Part shown: positions 1 to 10,301 of the stretch, one piece after another | How the letters are laid out: the number at the start of each line of letters is the position of its first letter | Position numbering within the stretch: position 1 is the stretch's first letter | The notes under the pieces: generated by a model | What the model saw: the letters and a program-made list of their open reading frames with translations, nothing else | What the model was told of the DNA's origin: nothing | Databases searched by the model: none | Assembly (NCBI RefSeq): GCF_000787575.1 | Contig: NW_012236529.1 | Location: forward strand, 1,426,001-1,490,000 | Length of the DNA: 64,000 nt | Origin: Acytostelium subglobosum LB1 | Lineage: Eukaryota > Evosea > Eumycetozoa > Acytosteliales > Acytosteliaceae | Reading direction: 5' to 3' | Translations under genes and position numbers: made by a program

Positions 1-1
1 G

Positions 2-265
2 AACAATGTAACAGAGTGGACATCAAACCCTGCACCAGTTCCCGCGACCGATTACCAGTACCTCTCGTTCTACGCCGAGTTCCAAGATGGTGACTTCTGC
101 ATATTTGGCCTGTACCAACACCTGTTCACGTCAGACGTCACCATCGTGAAGATCTGGTCCACCAACTCTCAGAACGGTGCATACCTCAACTTCCAGCCAG
201 CTGACACCACCGGCTATGTCCTTTGCGTCGTCGACGACTTCTTCAACCAAGATTTCTGTGCATGA
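2..265 (+). CDS. C-terminal end of an unrecognised protein (partial)
   Basis: An open frame runs from the window edge to a TGA at 263-265 and gives 87 residues. The codons are GC-rich in third positions, as in the housekeeping genes of this window, which supports real coding. The fragment is rich in aromatic residues and Asp, with three cysteines (DGDFCIFGLY, YVLCVV and a final FCA). It could be the end of a secreted or lectin-like beta-sandwich protein, but I do not recognise the family. The 5' part lies outside the window, so gene length, start and exon number are unknown. Confidence 0.6.
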   Translation, partial: NNVTEWTSNPAPVPATDYQYLSFYAEFQDGDFCIFGLYQHLFTSDVTIVKIWSTNSQNGAYLNFQPADTTGYVLCVVDDFFNQDFCA

Positions 266-1060
266 CCATTGTAGCATTGGCCATTATCATCCCTATTCCT
301 GCTTGACAATCAATAAATTGTCTTGCATTATGAAGGACAAGCTTGCTTGTCCTCCATCACTATCAACATCGCCTCTTTGTTAATGTCCTCCTGTTTATTG
401 AGATACTAGTCATGATTGATTGCAACTGTCATTGATTAAGACCCAGCGATCCGACCGAGGACATACGTTCACGCTGCCTCTATGCGGCGCTTGTCGACGA
501 TGCCTACGTAGCATGTCTTCAGTCCTCGCTTGTCAAATGATGCGCTTCTCAACATTCCATCAGTCACATGAACCTCTATAGTATCTATGATATTGTTGAT
601 GTTGCCGTTGAAGAAGATACATGTCCGTAATGTTTATAATCATCACAAAGTGCAACAACAAACAACATAGATACTCGCGGTCATGTACTGCAGTAAGTGC
701 TTTGTTGTCATTCAACAACTGTAATATCATCGGCAATGATGAGTAACGCTTTGGCTATGTCGTTTGGAGATGACTGTTGTAGATGTAGCTGGTGTAGAGA
801 ATGTAGTGTTATATTATATCATTTTCTAAAGAGTATATCAGGAGATACAAATAATATGTATGTATATATCTATTATAAGTTGTGAATGATTGAATGAAGC
901 TCAAATGAAAGCCTTTGTGAGTGATCATTGAATGAGAATCATACCCCTATTGGAACCATCCCATCCTGAATTCCAAAATAGACAACAATACCTATCAACC
1001 TTCTTCATTGGCATGAATGGATCGCTTGTTCTTTTCGAGTATATCATGCTTTATTACAAT
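266..1060. other. Intergenic stretch, about 800 bp
   Basis: I see no complete gene. The only coding-like signal is a short minus-strand remnant at 469-632, listed separately. The remainder is AT-rich with TGAATGA-type simple repeats. Confidence 0.5.
469..632 (-). pseudogene. Possible coding remnant, unrecognised
   Basis: On the minus strand about 53 codons read without a stop and end in TGA at 469-471. The peptide is varied and not repetitive (for example KTCYVGIVDKRRIEAA at its end), unlike shadow translations of simple repeats. No start codon or clear splice acceptor opens it, and a TAA lies just upstream. It is either the last exon of a lost gene or a pseudogene scrap. I do not recognise the family. 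Confidence 0.25.
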
Positions 1061-1799
1061 TTATTGTATTGATTGGTATTGTTGTCGATTCATCTTCACC
1101 TTCCTCCAGATGGAGAATGCCATGAATGATACAAAGATGAATCCAAGCACTGATCCTGCAATGATCCATCCGAGATGTTTTGGAAGTTGACGTTTGGTCG
1201 GACATGAGTACTCACGACAGGCCGTACAATGTTCCATTCTCTGAGGTTAGGAATTCAAATACACAGGGTGTGGAGGTGTTGTATACATTGACACCGTTGA
1301 GTGTGACATTGATTGGGTAGCCGTTATATGAAAGAATGAGATTGGCGTAGTTTGAGTTGCCGCCTCCATTGATGTTGATGTTGACAAGGTTGACCGATGT
1401 GAATGGAATGAAATAATTGAATGATGAGGGATAGTTCAATAGGAATGCTCCACCATCAAGAATGATCTCAGCAGGTTGGTCCTCAAACTCTGATACAATG
1501 GTGACATTGGTTCCCTGGTAGATCAGAGCTCCACTCCTTCTATCGACCGTATTGAAGTACTATCCTGGTGTGAGGATGATGTTCAACATCGTGTCTTGAG
1601 GTTGAGGTTTGATAGAGTAGTATGAGTTAAATGAATCCTGTATCGTTGGACATGAGATGTTTGTTGATAATCCACATAGTGTCTCGTTGTACTTTGATGT
1701 CGGATCAACATATATATACAAGTTATTGAGTGCATCACAGTGCACTAAACATGTCAACTGAACAACAGATATAATAATAGCAATAAACAGATGTTTCAT
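1061..1799 (-). pseudogene. Eroded membrane-anchored surface protein gene (beta-helix-like family)
   Basis: Starting from the ATG at 1797-1799 the frame begins with a signal peptide (MKHLFIAIIISVVQLTCLVH) and a Cys-containing N-terminal module. A single in-frame TAG (1560-1562) interrupts it, but the same frame then continues for over 100 residues of Asn/Thr/Ile-rich sequence typical of beta-helix or adhesin-like ectodomains. That frame ends near 1212, and in another frame the stretch 1061-1205 encodes a membrane span (GWIIAGSVLGFIFVSFMAF), a basic WRKVKMNRQQ tail and a TAA. The total of about 240 codons is about a third of the related gene at 16264-18294, so central repeats have probably been lost. 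It is most likely a decayed paralogue; sequencing error could explain the single TAG but not the short length. Confidence 0.6.
1071..1128 (-). repeat. 58-bp direct repeat, copy 1 (membrane-tail coding segment)
   Basis: Nearly identical to 2057-2114. On the minus strand both copies encode MAFSIWRKVKMNRQQYQSIQ, the end of the membrane span plus cytoplasmic tail of the surface-protein family. Confidence 0.85.
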
Positions 1800-2056
1800 T
1801 ATCTCTTTCATTCTGTCTAGTAGTAGTGATTGATTGATTGAATGAGTTCTTGTTGAGCTGATCTGATGATTGGTCCACATGATTTTCAAACAATGGTGAT
1901 GCATCGGACCTGGCCTTGGTTGGACCATTTTGATTGAATTCGGGCGGTAATAATGGGCTGAGACAAACATCGCTTGACACAATCATGTGATGTTGGAGGT
2001 TTAAGCCCGGACAAGATAACTACTCTATTTGTTTATTAAATAATACATTTTGGATT

Positions 2057-2114
2057 GATTGATACTGTTGTCGATTCATCTTCACCTTCCTCCAGATGGA
2101 GAATGCCATGAATG
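2057..2114 (-). repeat. 58-bp direct repeat, copy 2 (tail of a second, otherwise missing paralogue)
   Basis: This repeats 1071-1128 with a few changes and keeps the reading frame for the juxtamembrane tail. After the shared tail the frame reads on into NVLFNK instead of stopping. The 5' part of this paralogue (expected at higher coordinates) is absent: sequence similarity stops near 2114, just before the Polinton-type element. It marks the breakpoint of an insertion or rearrangement. Confidence 0.75.
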
Positions 2115-2313
2115 CAATGCTCCGATAGATCGCACCTAAGGTTGATCTTAGGTAATATAAAGATAAACATCCTAATGAGTGCATCAATACAACAGGTATA
2201 ATAGATCAGTTCAGTGAACTGAATAGGTGTTTGTAGATCAAAGATAAACCTGACCTTTATTATCTTTAAAAGATTGATTGATTAATTAATTATGTTGTTG
2301 TGGGATTATTTGT

Positions 2314-3943
2314 TTGGTTGATATTGTTGAGGAGATCGACGAGGGTGTGGCGAGACTGCCCCGCGAGGAGGTTGAGGGAGTGGCAGTGAACGACGAGGAG
2401 CCTGAGCACAACAACTACGACCGACTGATCGAAAGGCAGAACGCAACTCATGGCCTCGTTGAGCAGACCCATGCCAGCATACAGGACATCAAGCAGTCAC
2501 TCAACAAACGATTCCATCAAGACATCGAGCGATTCGAGAAGGCCGAGGCCATGGAAGAGATGATGTATGGATTGGAGATGACGAGGTTGGAGCTCGAGCA
2601 TAAACGACAAAAGGCTAACATGATGACCAAACTCCACAGTCTATTAGCAGAGAAGAAGGCACTCGGCAAGCAGGAGCCATTCGACGCAGACCGATTGCAA
2701 TACATTGACGAACAGATCTGATCAAGCTCCAAATCGAGGTCGATGCTGAACAACAATACGAGCAAGCAATCAAGGAAGCAGAGCGCCAAAAGAAGAAGGT
2801 CGCTGAGGACATGAGAGCAGTTGAGATCATCGCAACAGCAGCAGCAGTCAAGCAACCATCACGACTCAAAAAGCCAGTGCCCAGCACCATTCACAAGGTA
2901 AAGACTGAGAAGGTTGATGAGCCCTCTCCTTACAGTACGCCTCCACATCCAACAACATCAACAACCACGACAACCACCTCAACAACAAGCACTGCGGTCA
3001 ACAACAACAATAACAATAACAACAACAACAGGAGAGTCTCGATCACGTCCTCTAGTCTCAAGGCAACAAAGGCGATACCAGCAGACTTGACTCCAAAGGT
3101 CATGGCATCAGTGCAGCACTACTTGGACACAGGATACCCAATCAATAACCTCAACTATGACCTTGGGAAGGACTTGAAGAACGTGCCCTATGAGGAGAGA
3201 AATAAACTCAAGAGAGAACTGATATCAGAAGCTGGCACGATGGCGAGACTACAGGCAATGGACTCGCTCAAACCGATCCAACATCACTGGCACCACAGGT
3301 GTTGGAGTTGGTCAAGCAATACTACGACAGCGACATCGCCTCACAACAGCTGTACAATGAGTTGAAGAAGGTGTTCAAGGGCCACAGCGAAAGACAGAAT
3401 TGGATGGACTCTATTTATAATGACGTTAAGGGAATGAAGAAAGGTAGCGGGCGCAAGCATGGCGGCCTCTACGACTACGATATCGACAAGTTGATGCAGC
3501 CATACGCCAAGGATGGGTTTGAGGGCGTCATCGCGAGTGATCAACTGGATGAGCTGAAGCCCAAGCACATGTCGTTCATAATGAATCTCGACAAGAGCAG
3601 TCAGCCGGGCAGTCACTGGGTAACTTGTTACATTGATGCTAAGGGCGACAAGTCGATCGAGTACTACGACTCGTTTGGTGATGACCCGAGCACTGACTTC
3701 CTGCGGCGAATGAAGCAGCTGGTTGCTGAGATCGACCCAGACGTGTATCTCAAGTTCAAAGTCAACAAGATTGTGGATCAGGCAGTCAACACCGACACCT
3801 GCGGATACCATGCCATGCGCTTCCTGTTGAACAGATTTCGCGGCGTGCCGTTCAAAGAGGCGACTGGCTACAGTGATGTGAGGAGGGAGGAGAAGGCAGC
3901 GAGAGAGATGAGAGAGAGATACAAGAAGTTTGGTTATTTGTGA
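2314..3943 (+). CDS. Polinton part: coiled-coil region and adenain-like cysteine protease
   Basis: The last third (about 3300-3943) carries the adenovirus-type protease signature in the right order: a catalytic His in GSHWVTCY, an acidic/aromatic YYDSFG strand, a Gln (DQAVN) and the nucleophile in DTCGYHAM. In adenoviruses, virophages and Polintons this enzyme cleaves capsid precursor proteins. The part before it is charged and helical with EKAEAMEEMM-like coiled-coil character, followed by a low-complexity Thr/Asn stretch. As part of a fossil element it is not expected to be active. Confidence 0.7.
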
Positions 3944-4397
3944 TAATGGTCCTTTGTTGGCTGTATCGTGTTGATAAACACGGAGTTAAATGTTGCGCGC
4001 TTCTGATGTGCTCTAGACCAGTAGACTAAGGGAGAGTGATTGCGGAACGTGTAGCAGCGAAAGAAATAATTATGAGGCACCGAATGCCCCTTAATCATAA
4101 CAACAAATACAACACTATGTCATCTTCACGTCCGGTGACACAAGGATTGTGGATCGGAGGTCATGGGTAACCTCAGATGACGTTTCCATTCCAGCCCATA
4201 CGTTAGGGTGGATATGGCGCTCAAGACCCTGCTCAAGGGAGATACTCTTGTAATAAGCATCCCGTGTTTCCTTGACAGCCGGTACAATTTGAGCGAGTTC
4301 CTCGAGATGTCCAACTCTAGCAGTCCAGTACCCATGCTGTTCGACCGCTGACAAAGTTGTATTTCCATCTGCCCAAGAACTAGCTGACAACTATGAG

Positions 4398-4913
4398 GTG
4401 ATTCTAGATTGGGTCCCTGACCGTGCTAGAGGGCCCAACCCAGTCAGGCCAACATGGATCGTTGACACAAGAAACGGTTCTGTGATTCGTTATCGATCTC
4501 TCAATGGCGGATCAGGCAACCAATTCAATGGCACACGCCAACCAGGAGCGCAAGGAACCAACTCACCGACCTACAATCCGACGTACTTCAGAGCCTACTC
4601 CAATGTGCAACACCAACACCAGAATCACAACTTGCTCGCAAACTTGGTCAATGCACAGGCAGTTGTCCTCCCACCACCCCAGGCAGTCCCTGTCCCAGTC
4701 CAAGGTCAAGAACTCGCTCTTGCCGAGGCTCCCGTAGCCCAAGGTCAAGAACTCGCTCTTGACAATGACGTCAACGTTCTTGGTGCAATGCTAGAGAGGT
4801 TCTTGGTTCTGAAGCCGACCACTGTTCTGGATGCCAAGATCATTGTGGCCACCGAGAAGCTCAGATCTTTGATGGTTGAGAGACTCAACATCGATGGAGC
4901 AAACATGCACTAG
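4398..4913 (+). CDS. Polinton region: unidentified open frame
   Basis: About 171 codons read open to a TAG at 4911-4913, and the frame is open slightly upstream as well. No clear ATG opens it. The peptide has an N-terminal half with VRPTWIVDTRNG and a Pro/Gln/Ala-rich middle in which a GQELAL motif occurs twice. The C-terminal third looks helical. I do not recognise a domain. Its place between the protease and polymerase suggests an element-encoded structural or accessory protein, but that is inference from position only. Confidence 0.35.
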   Translation: MILDWVPDRARGPNPVRPTWIVDTRNGSVIRYRSLNGGSGNQFNGTRQPGAQGTNSPTYNPTYFRAYSNVQHQHQNHNLLANLVNAQAVVLPPPQAVPVPVQGQELALAEAPVAQGQELALDNDVNVLGAMLERFLVLKPTTVLDAKIIVATEKLRSLMVERLNIDGANMH

Positions 4914-4994
4914 TTCTGCGTCGCCATCTCTTGTGCCGTCCCAAGACCTCAACCTTGCCAAGTCCATCCACCACAGGTCCCCATTACCCAGTGC

Positions 4995-5290
4995 TCAGCC
5001 CCTCGTGCTCAAGCAGCCTCTTTTCCTGATCCACAGACATTGCCAATAAACATCATTCTTTGTCTCTCCAATGATCAATGCATCCTCCTCTCGTGCTTCC
5101 TCATCAAGTGTCGCGAGATCAACTTGCCGCAGACAGCGCACGGTATCCTCTCTGTGTTGTAGGCCTTGATCTCCTCTTTGTACTCCTCGTAGTAGCGCTG
5201 CATGTACGACTTGTTGATGTTGCTGCCGCTCCTGTCGATGGTAGTAGCTGCCGATGAAGGCCGGCGTCTTCATCTCTGCGTCCATAATGA
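4995..5290 (-). CDS. Polinton region: C2H2 zinc-finger-type reading frame
   Basis: The minus strand encodes a basic, helical stretch and then a compact zinc-finger-like motif, CAVCGKLISRHLMRKH, with two Cys and two His spaced as in C2H2 fingers. A second finger of similar style lies at 7277-7564, on the other side of the polymerase. Small zinc-finger proteins next to the polymerase are common in Polinton-like elements and giant viruses. Treated as a fossil part. Confidence 0.45.
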
Positions 5291-5307
5291 TGGAAGTAGA
5301 GATTATA

Positions 5308-7233
5308 TTAACAGCCTTCTGTTTGCCATATTCCAATGGCGAACGATCCAACTGGCTTGGTCATGTTCTTGACGATTGCGTCGGGACAGTAGCCCTCGTA
5401 TCGCAGGTCGCCACACTCGGTGCCCAACTTGGGGTAGTCGAGCGATTTCTTGCCAGTCTTGACTGTCCATGGTTTGGTCGAGACGAATCCAGTGTGAACG
5501 CGCTTGATGCAGTCAATGTCGTCCTTTATTATCGTTCCAATCATCTTGCGACCACGAGAGATGATGAATGGCATGATCCGAGCGAATGGCGTATCGAACA
5601 TGTCGGTGTTGCAGGCCGACTTGATCATCGCGCTGCCATTGGCTGTTGGAGTGATGTGATCGATTGAGTAGTCCTCGTCGACGTTGATATCAATGTTCTT
5701 GATCGTTCTCTGTCCATCGCTGGTCTCTATCACTTCTTCATCGCACTCCATATTGACGCACTGCTTGGTCTTGTTGCGCTTGGAGAGAGCGCCCCAGAGT
5801 CGTTGATAGAGTTCCTTTGATCGTGGGACTCCTGCCTTGATCCAGGCGAGCACCTGATCCATGTACTTGCCAAAAAGAATGGAGCCATTGATCCTGCATG
5901 TGCTATCGTATAACAATGCGTTGGCCTTGTTGCCGGTCTTCAAGTTGAATGTCAGTCCTAGCTCCTTAGCAAAGATTAGGTCGTAGTGAGTGTAGTAATC
6001 CTTCTTGTTAATCTTGAATGCTCCGTGCTTGCCGTTGATCGTTGCGCGATAGATACCGAATGGTATTGATTTCATTGCGCTCAGCTCTTCGTCGGTCAGT
6101 TGTTGGAACTCGCCACACTTGATTGGGATCATGAAGCCGCCGCTCTTCATGATCGCACCATACATCTTGCAGACGTCATACATGTAGAGACCTCCTGTAT
6201 GCTGGATGGAAAACATCAATGCGCCAAAGGTTGACTTGGATATCCACTCGCCCTCCTTCTGATCGATTGGCTCTGGCTTGACTGTCTTGTTGTATGATAT
6301 AAACAGTTTGATCGCTGCCTTGTTGATGTTCTGTCCTGTTGTGTACATGTCGATGATACCGTTAGTACCTTCCTTGAGCGCGTCGGCGTCGGCCTTGAAC
6401 GAGTCCAATGTCTCCTCCAGGGTCATTCCTGAGAGGATGCGGATGTACTCGCACTTGTCTTGGTACTTGCGTCTCTTCTTGTTGATAAAATGTTCCAGGC
6501 TGATGGTCATGTACTCGCCGTCATCATAGAGCTGGACCTGTTCGCCCTTGAGGTACTTGAAAACGATTGGCTTGATGTAGACGTCCCTCTCGTTGTGTCG
6601 AGTGTATCTGATGCCCTTGCCTGCATAGGTACCTTCCTTGTCTAGTTTGTAGTGTCCTTTTGTTAGTATTAGGTTGACCTCTCTGGTTGCCCTCGAGGTG
6701 GATGCATAGCAGTGATCACCTTTGACGTTGATTTTGATGTTGAGTCTCTCCTCGAGTTCTGGGATCCGCTTGATAGAGACCTTCTGATCGACATCAAGGT
6801 CGAGGAACTTCTTGAGTCGTGATGGCCTGCCAAAGTGCTCTGTGACCTGCTCTGGATAGGCGTCGTGGAGGCAGTAGTAGAGGCAGTTGTTCCATTCGCC
6901 GTCGCAGCCGCCTGCCTTGCCCTTTGCTTGATGAACGTAGATGTAGAACCATTTAAATGTGTCAGGCTCTGCGATCGGTGCTCCGTCATACTCGTGAGGA
7001 TCAAACATGATGATGGGCTCGCCTACCTTGGTGAACTTGCCCGATCGATACTGATGATTGCCGTAGTCGAGCACGACCTCTATCCTTGCGTTGGCGGCGT
7101 ATCGTTGGAGAGTGTTGCTGTCCCGCTGAGCGATTCGTTCGATGTCTGCTCGGCTGTAGTTACCGGTGAGCTTGATCTCAGTCACGCCCGTCTTCTTCAG
7201 TCTGCCTCCAATGTCTCTTGTTGATCTACTCAT
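5308..7233 (-). CDS. Polinton part: family B DNA polymerase (protein-primed type)
   Basis: The frame of about 640 residues from the ATG at 7231-7233 resembles the viral and organellar protein-primed B polymerases. Visible parts are an N-terminal NNCLYYCL region, a motif-A-like YDVCKMYG following GGLYM, an AKELGLTFNL strand, a motif-B-like RLWGALSKRN, and a palm segment RIMPFIISRGRKMIG followed by an HTGF motif-C-like turn. In Polintons this enzyme replicates the element. Similarity is judged by eye from motif order; it could come from a virophage-like or linear-plasmid polymerase of the same superfamily. It forms part of a broken element. Confidence 0.65.
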   Translation of the reverse strand: MSRSTRDIGGRLKKTGVTEIKLTGNYSRADIERIAQRDSNTLQRYAANARIEVVLDYGNHQYRSGKFTKVGEPIIMFDPHEYDGAPIAEPDTFKWFYIYVHQAKGKAGGCDGEWNNCLYYCLHDAYPEQVTEHFGRPSRLKKFLDLDVDQKVSIKRIPELEERLNIKINVKGDHCYASTSRATREVNLILTKGHYKLDKEGTYAGKGIRYTRHNERDVYIKPIVFKYLKGEQVQLYDDGEYMTISLEHFINKKRRKYQDKCEYIRILSGMTLEETLDSFKADADALKEGTNGIIDMYTTGQNINKAAIKLFISYNKTVKPEPIDQKEGEWISKSTFGALMFSIQHTGGLYMYDVCKMYGAIMKSGGFMIPIKCGEFQQLTDEELSAMKSIPFGIYRATINGKHGAFKINKKDYYTHYDLIFAKELGLTFNLKTGNKANALLYDSTCRINGSILFGKYMDQVLAWIKAGVPRSKELYQRLWGALSKRNKTKQCVNMECDEEVIETSDGQRTIKNIDINVDEDYSIDHITPTANGSAMIKSACNTDMFDTPFARIMPFIISRGRKMIGTIIKDDIDCIKRVHTGFVSTKPWTVKTGKKSLDYPKLGTECGDLRYEGYCPDAIVKNMTKPVGSFAIGIWQTEGC

Positions 7234-7276
7234 TCTATATATTAACACTGAGATGTTAATTTATATCACTTTGAAC

Positions 7277-7564
7277 CTATTTGTTGGCCATCAACTGCTT
7301 GTGGATGTAGCCTTTCTTGTGTCGATTGAGATTGGTGCGACCAACTTCGAAGCCGCATTCGCATCTTACCTTTTGTTTGATGTAAGCTTTGTGACGATCT
7401 CTGAACTCCGAGTTGTCGTCCCAATAGTACTCTTTGAATAATGACATGTTATATCTGTTAGAGATAAATTGTTTTATATGATTTAATTTATTTATGAGTT
7501 TCCTAAATGGGAGATGCAGATCATAATCACCACCAACACACAAGGCACATCGATGCTCACTCAT
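7277..7564 (-). CDS. Polinton region: small zinc-finger protein
   Basis: A 95-residue frame with an ATG start (7562-7564) and stop at 7277. It ends with the finger CECGFEVGRTNLNRHKKGYIH, i.e. C-x-C ... H-x(5)-H, preceded by a basic helical stretch with KEYYWDDN. A second CALC pair near the N terminus may bind metal too. It lies 43 bp upstream of the polymerase frame on the same strand. Likely a DNA-binding accessory protein of the element. Confidence 0.5.
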   Translation of the reverse strand: MSEHRCALCVGGDYDLHLPFRKLINKLNHIKQFISNRYNMSLFKEYYWDDNSEFRDRHKAYIKQKVRCECGFEVGRTNLNRHKKGYIHKQLMANK

Positions 7565-7652
7565 TCATTATTCACACAACACCAACAACTACTATTACAA
7601 CTACCTCTCAATTAACTTATACTCGCTCTGTATATTCTCTTCCCATTTGACA

Positions 7653-10118
7653 ATGGACGACCTCTTCAATTGGATACTGTCTGATGAGTCAGAGATACCC
7701 AAAGATTTCCGCAAGGACACTGTGGAGGCCATCAAGAAGCAAGGTCTCACAATCAAATCCCTGCAAGGACTCAGTGACAGCGATTGGAAAGAACTGATCC
7801 CACCCATGGGCCCTCGGGCAATTGTTCGTGCGCATCTTCCCCCAGCTCGTAAGTACAAACAACATCGGCGCAATGTCTTCATTCAATACTAACATACACA
7901 CTCAAGCCGGTGCTGCAGGAGGAGGTGGTGGCCAAGCGCGTAAGTACTAATGAGAGCGAGTGATGTGTTCGATACTGACTCTACTTCTCATTTCCTCCTA
8001 CTTGGACCTTTCAGTTACTCTACTTAGCCTCATTGAAAGGATTTACCAATCTCAACCCACTTGGAAGAACGTTATGGAGGTGCCTGAGGTACCCAAGGTA
8101 TCCCTCGAGTTTCCCTTTGTTGGACGTGAGTCAGAGCTCTCTCAATTGATCAACTCGGCGAAACAGAATATCAAGGCATTCCAAAAACAGGAGAGAGCAC
8201 CTCAGTCCTACAGATGCCCAGTTGTGCATGGGGGTTTTGGAATTGGCAAGTCAAGAGTTGGATACGAGTTTGCACAGACTCTGCCATCAATCATTCCCGC
8301 TGCTGGTGTCCCAGGTGCCATTGCCAATATCTTTCTCGAGCTCTTCGCAGCCGACGTCATCAAACAGTACGAGCTTTTGCACCACAATGTTGCATCAGTG
8401 TTGTTGGGCATTCGAATCGCAATACACTTCTTCTTTGGCATTGGACTGTCAAAGTTCAGGGACACTGTCAACTTGTCCAGTCAAGAGATCGAACTCTTTA
8501 CTTTGACCAATGTTATGGGGCTCATTCGAGAGCTCTTCAACAGAACTACCCAAGGCAACGACAAAATCCCCATATACATTTCGATACAGTTTGACGAGTT
8601 CAGTAGTACTGATCAAGCATGTTTACATGACATGATCAAACAGCTCTCTGACTATATGTCAACGGAACACTCTCTCGGCATCTGTATCATTCCGATGCTC
8701 ACTGGCACCAACACGACCCTCGGAGAGGAGTCGGTACTCTTATCGCAGCTCGGCTATACTTCCATCCTTCTTAGTCCACTCACAGCTACTCAAATGCTCG
8801 AGATCATCAATGGAACACAGGAGGCATCTCAAAGCGACAGTTTACTCTGCCAACTGCTCCAGCAGTGTGGAAAACTTGTCAACATATCAGTTCACGACCT
8901 TGGTGGAGTGCCTCGTTTCTTGCAGATCTTTGTTGATGTTGTTTCTGGCTGGGAGCTGCCTTTCGAAGCAGACCACCATAAGATGTTCTCGTTGTTCTTC
9001 AAGCATGTATTGGATCGCATCAAGAGTATCTATTCGATCGAACGTTGGACAGGAGCATTAGGACACTCGTCTGAAGGTCTCCGAAGAATGCTACTTTGGT
9101 CACTCGCTGGACATCGTGTGTCTCTTACAGACAAGTTGAATGGAATCACAATCAACAAGGCGAGAACTACTGGGATCTTGATTCTTGGTGGACCAGACGA
9201 CCTATTCAAATATCAGATCATCACTCCTATGGTCCTCATTCGTGTGATTAATCAACACGTCATGGCAATCGACGACGAACACTTGGACTTCACCAAACTA
9301 GTTGACGACCGTGCATTCCAAAGAGTTTGCGACTCTATTCGCGCTCTGCGACAAAACTTGTTGGTCGGCTTGGGAAAGCAAAGTGCCACCATCCGAGAGC
9401 TATATCCACATGCAATAGCTTTCAAAGACACTTTGGACATGGTGGTACCAATTTCCCGCCTCTCAATAGTGCAAGCAAAAGGGAGTTCATCATCTCATGA
9501 CTCTGTCCACCTAATGGACCCACTGTGCATTTCCATCATTGGGTCAGACACCACCATCGATATCACCAAGGTATGCCTTAGTTTCTCTGGCTTGTGCATA
9601 TAAAACTAATACAAGTCCTACCAACCCAGAGCTCATACATTGTCTCCAATGTTCCAATGGCACCCTCGTTTGACAGCATTTTGTCCTCCCCCTCTCCCAC
9701 GCCCAATGAACCTCCCCATTTGGAGCTAATCCAGTACAAGTCCAGTCTGGCTGTCAGTATTGGAGAGGCACCATCAACACTCCTGGATATTGGTACTCTT
9801 AACGGTGTAGAGTACCGCAAGGTCACAGACACTGCTCACAAAGTATTCTACAAGAAGACCAAAAGCACCTTGCAAATCTTTGTTGCAGTCTCCAACAAAC
9901 ATCTTGTCAACTACAATGAGATTTTGTATGCTGTGGACAATGGCTTTGAGGAGTTCACTATTGAGACGACCCAAAGCACACCTACTGGAGGCCAATATTC
10001 AAGCCAAGTCCATCGCAAGTTCCTCAAGAACATGGTTCTGGTTGCGGACAACAACTTCCGAGATTATGCCTCCTACTTTGCTCACACTGGTCTCATTGGC
10101 GAAATCCAGCATCAATAA
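7653..10118 (+). CDS. SAM-domain plus P-loop NTPase protein, Crinkler-like
   Basis: Four exons fit with consistent phases: 7653-7848, 7907-7939, 8015-9570 and 9630-10118, giving about 757 aa. The ATG at 7653 (MDDLFNWI) is preferred over an upstream TTG. Residues 1-63 look like a SAM domain (WILSDESEIP...LSDSDWKEL), followed by a Gly-rich linker encoded by the mini exon 2. A P-loop NTPase follows, with Walker A GGFGIGKS and Walker B YISIQFDEF. The C-terminal 160 residues are unassigned. This SAM or Ubl plus STAND-like NTPase layout matches the N-terminal and middle parts of Crinkler (CRN) effector-type proteins described in oomycetes, fungi and dictyostelids. No C-terminal nuclease motif is obvious here. 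The convergent gene at 10302-12679 has the same NTPase type. The CRN assignment is inference from architecture. Confidence 0.7.
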
Positions 10119-10301
10119 ACAATACAAACCACGCACCAACCACACTCGGTGAACTCGGAACTACGGCTGACCAACGTGTTGAGACAACTCTCCTGGTAAC
10201 TCTCTCGGACGTGCAAACTGTTACAGCGCTAACAGGTATCGAAAGTAGAATTGTAGGTAGAATTGAGATATCGCCCTTGAATTTATTAAAGGTTATTATT
10301 T

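Larger units (their letters stand above)
2290..7564. mobile_element. Polinton (Maverick)-type element, broken fossil
   Basis: The stretch combines an adenain-like cysteine protease (plus strand), an unidentified open frame, zinc-finger-type reading frames and a family B DNA polymerase of the protein-primed viral type (minus strand). This gene set is characteristic of Polintons and related virophage-like elements. I see no retroviral-type integrase, packaging ATPase or recognisable capsid gene, and no terminal inverted repeats near 2100-2300 or 7565-7650, so the element is partial. It looks broken, with several breaks. Codon use is GC-richer than the flanking intergenic DNA, and long stretches still read open, so decay is not extreme and the copy is probably of moderate age. 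Ends are taken from the outermost coding traces and are approximate. Confidence 0.75.

Noticed and set aside
2116-2180. Terminal inverted repeat of the Polinton-type element (ACCTAAGGTTGATCTTAGGT)
   Set aside because: It is a local palindrome only; no matching copy is found near the other end of the element.
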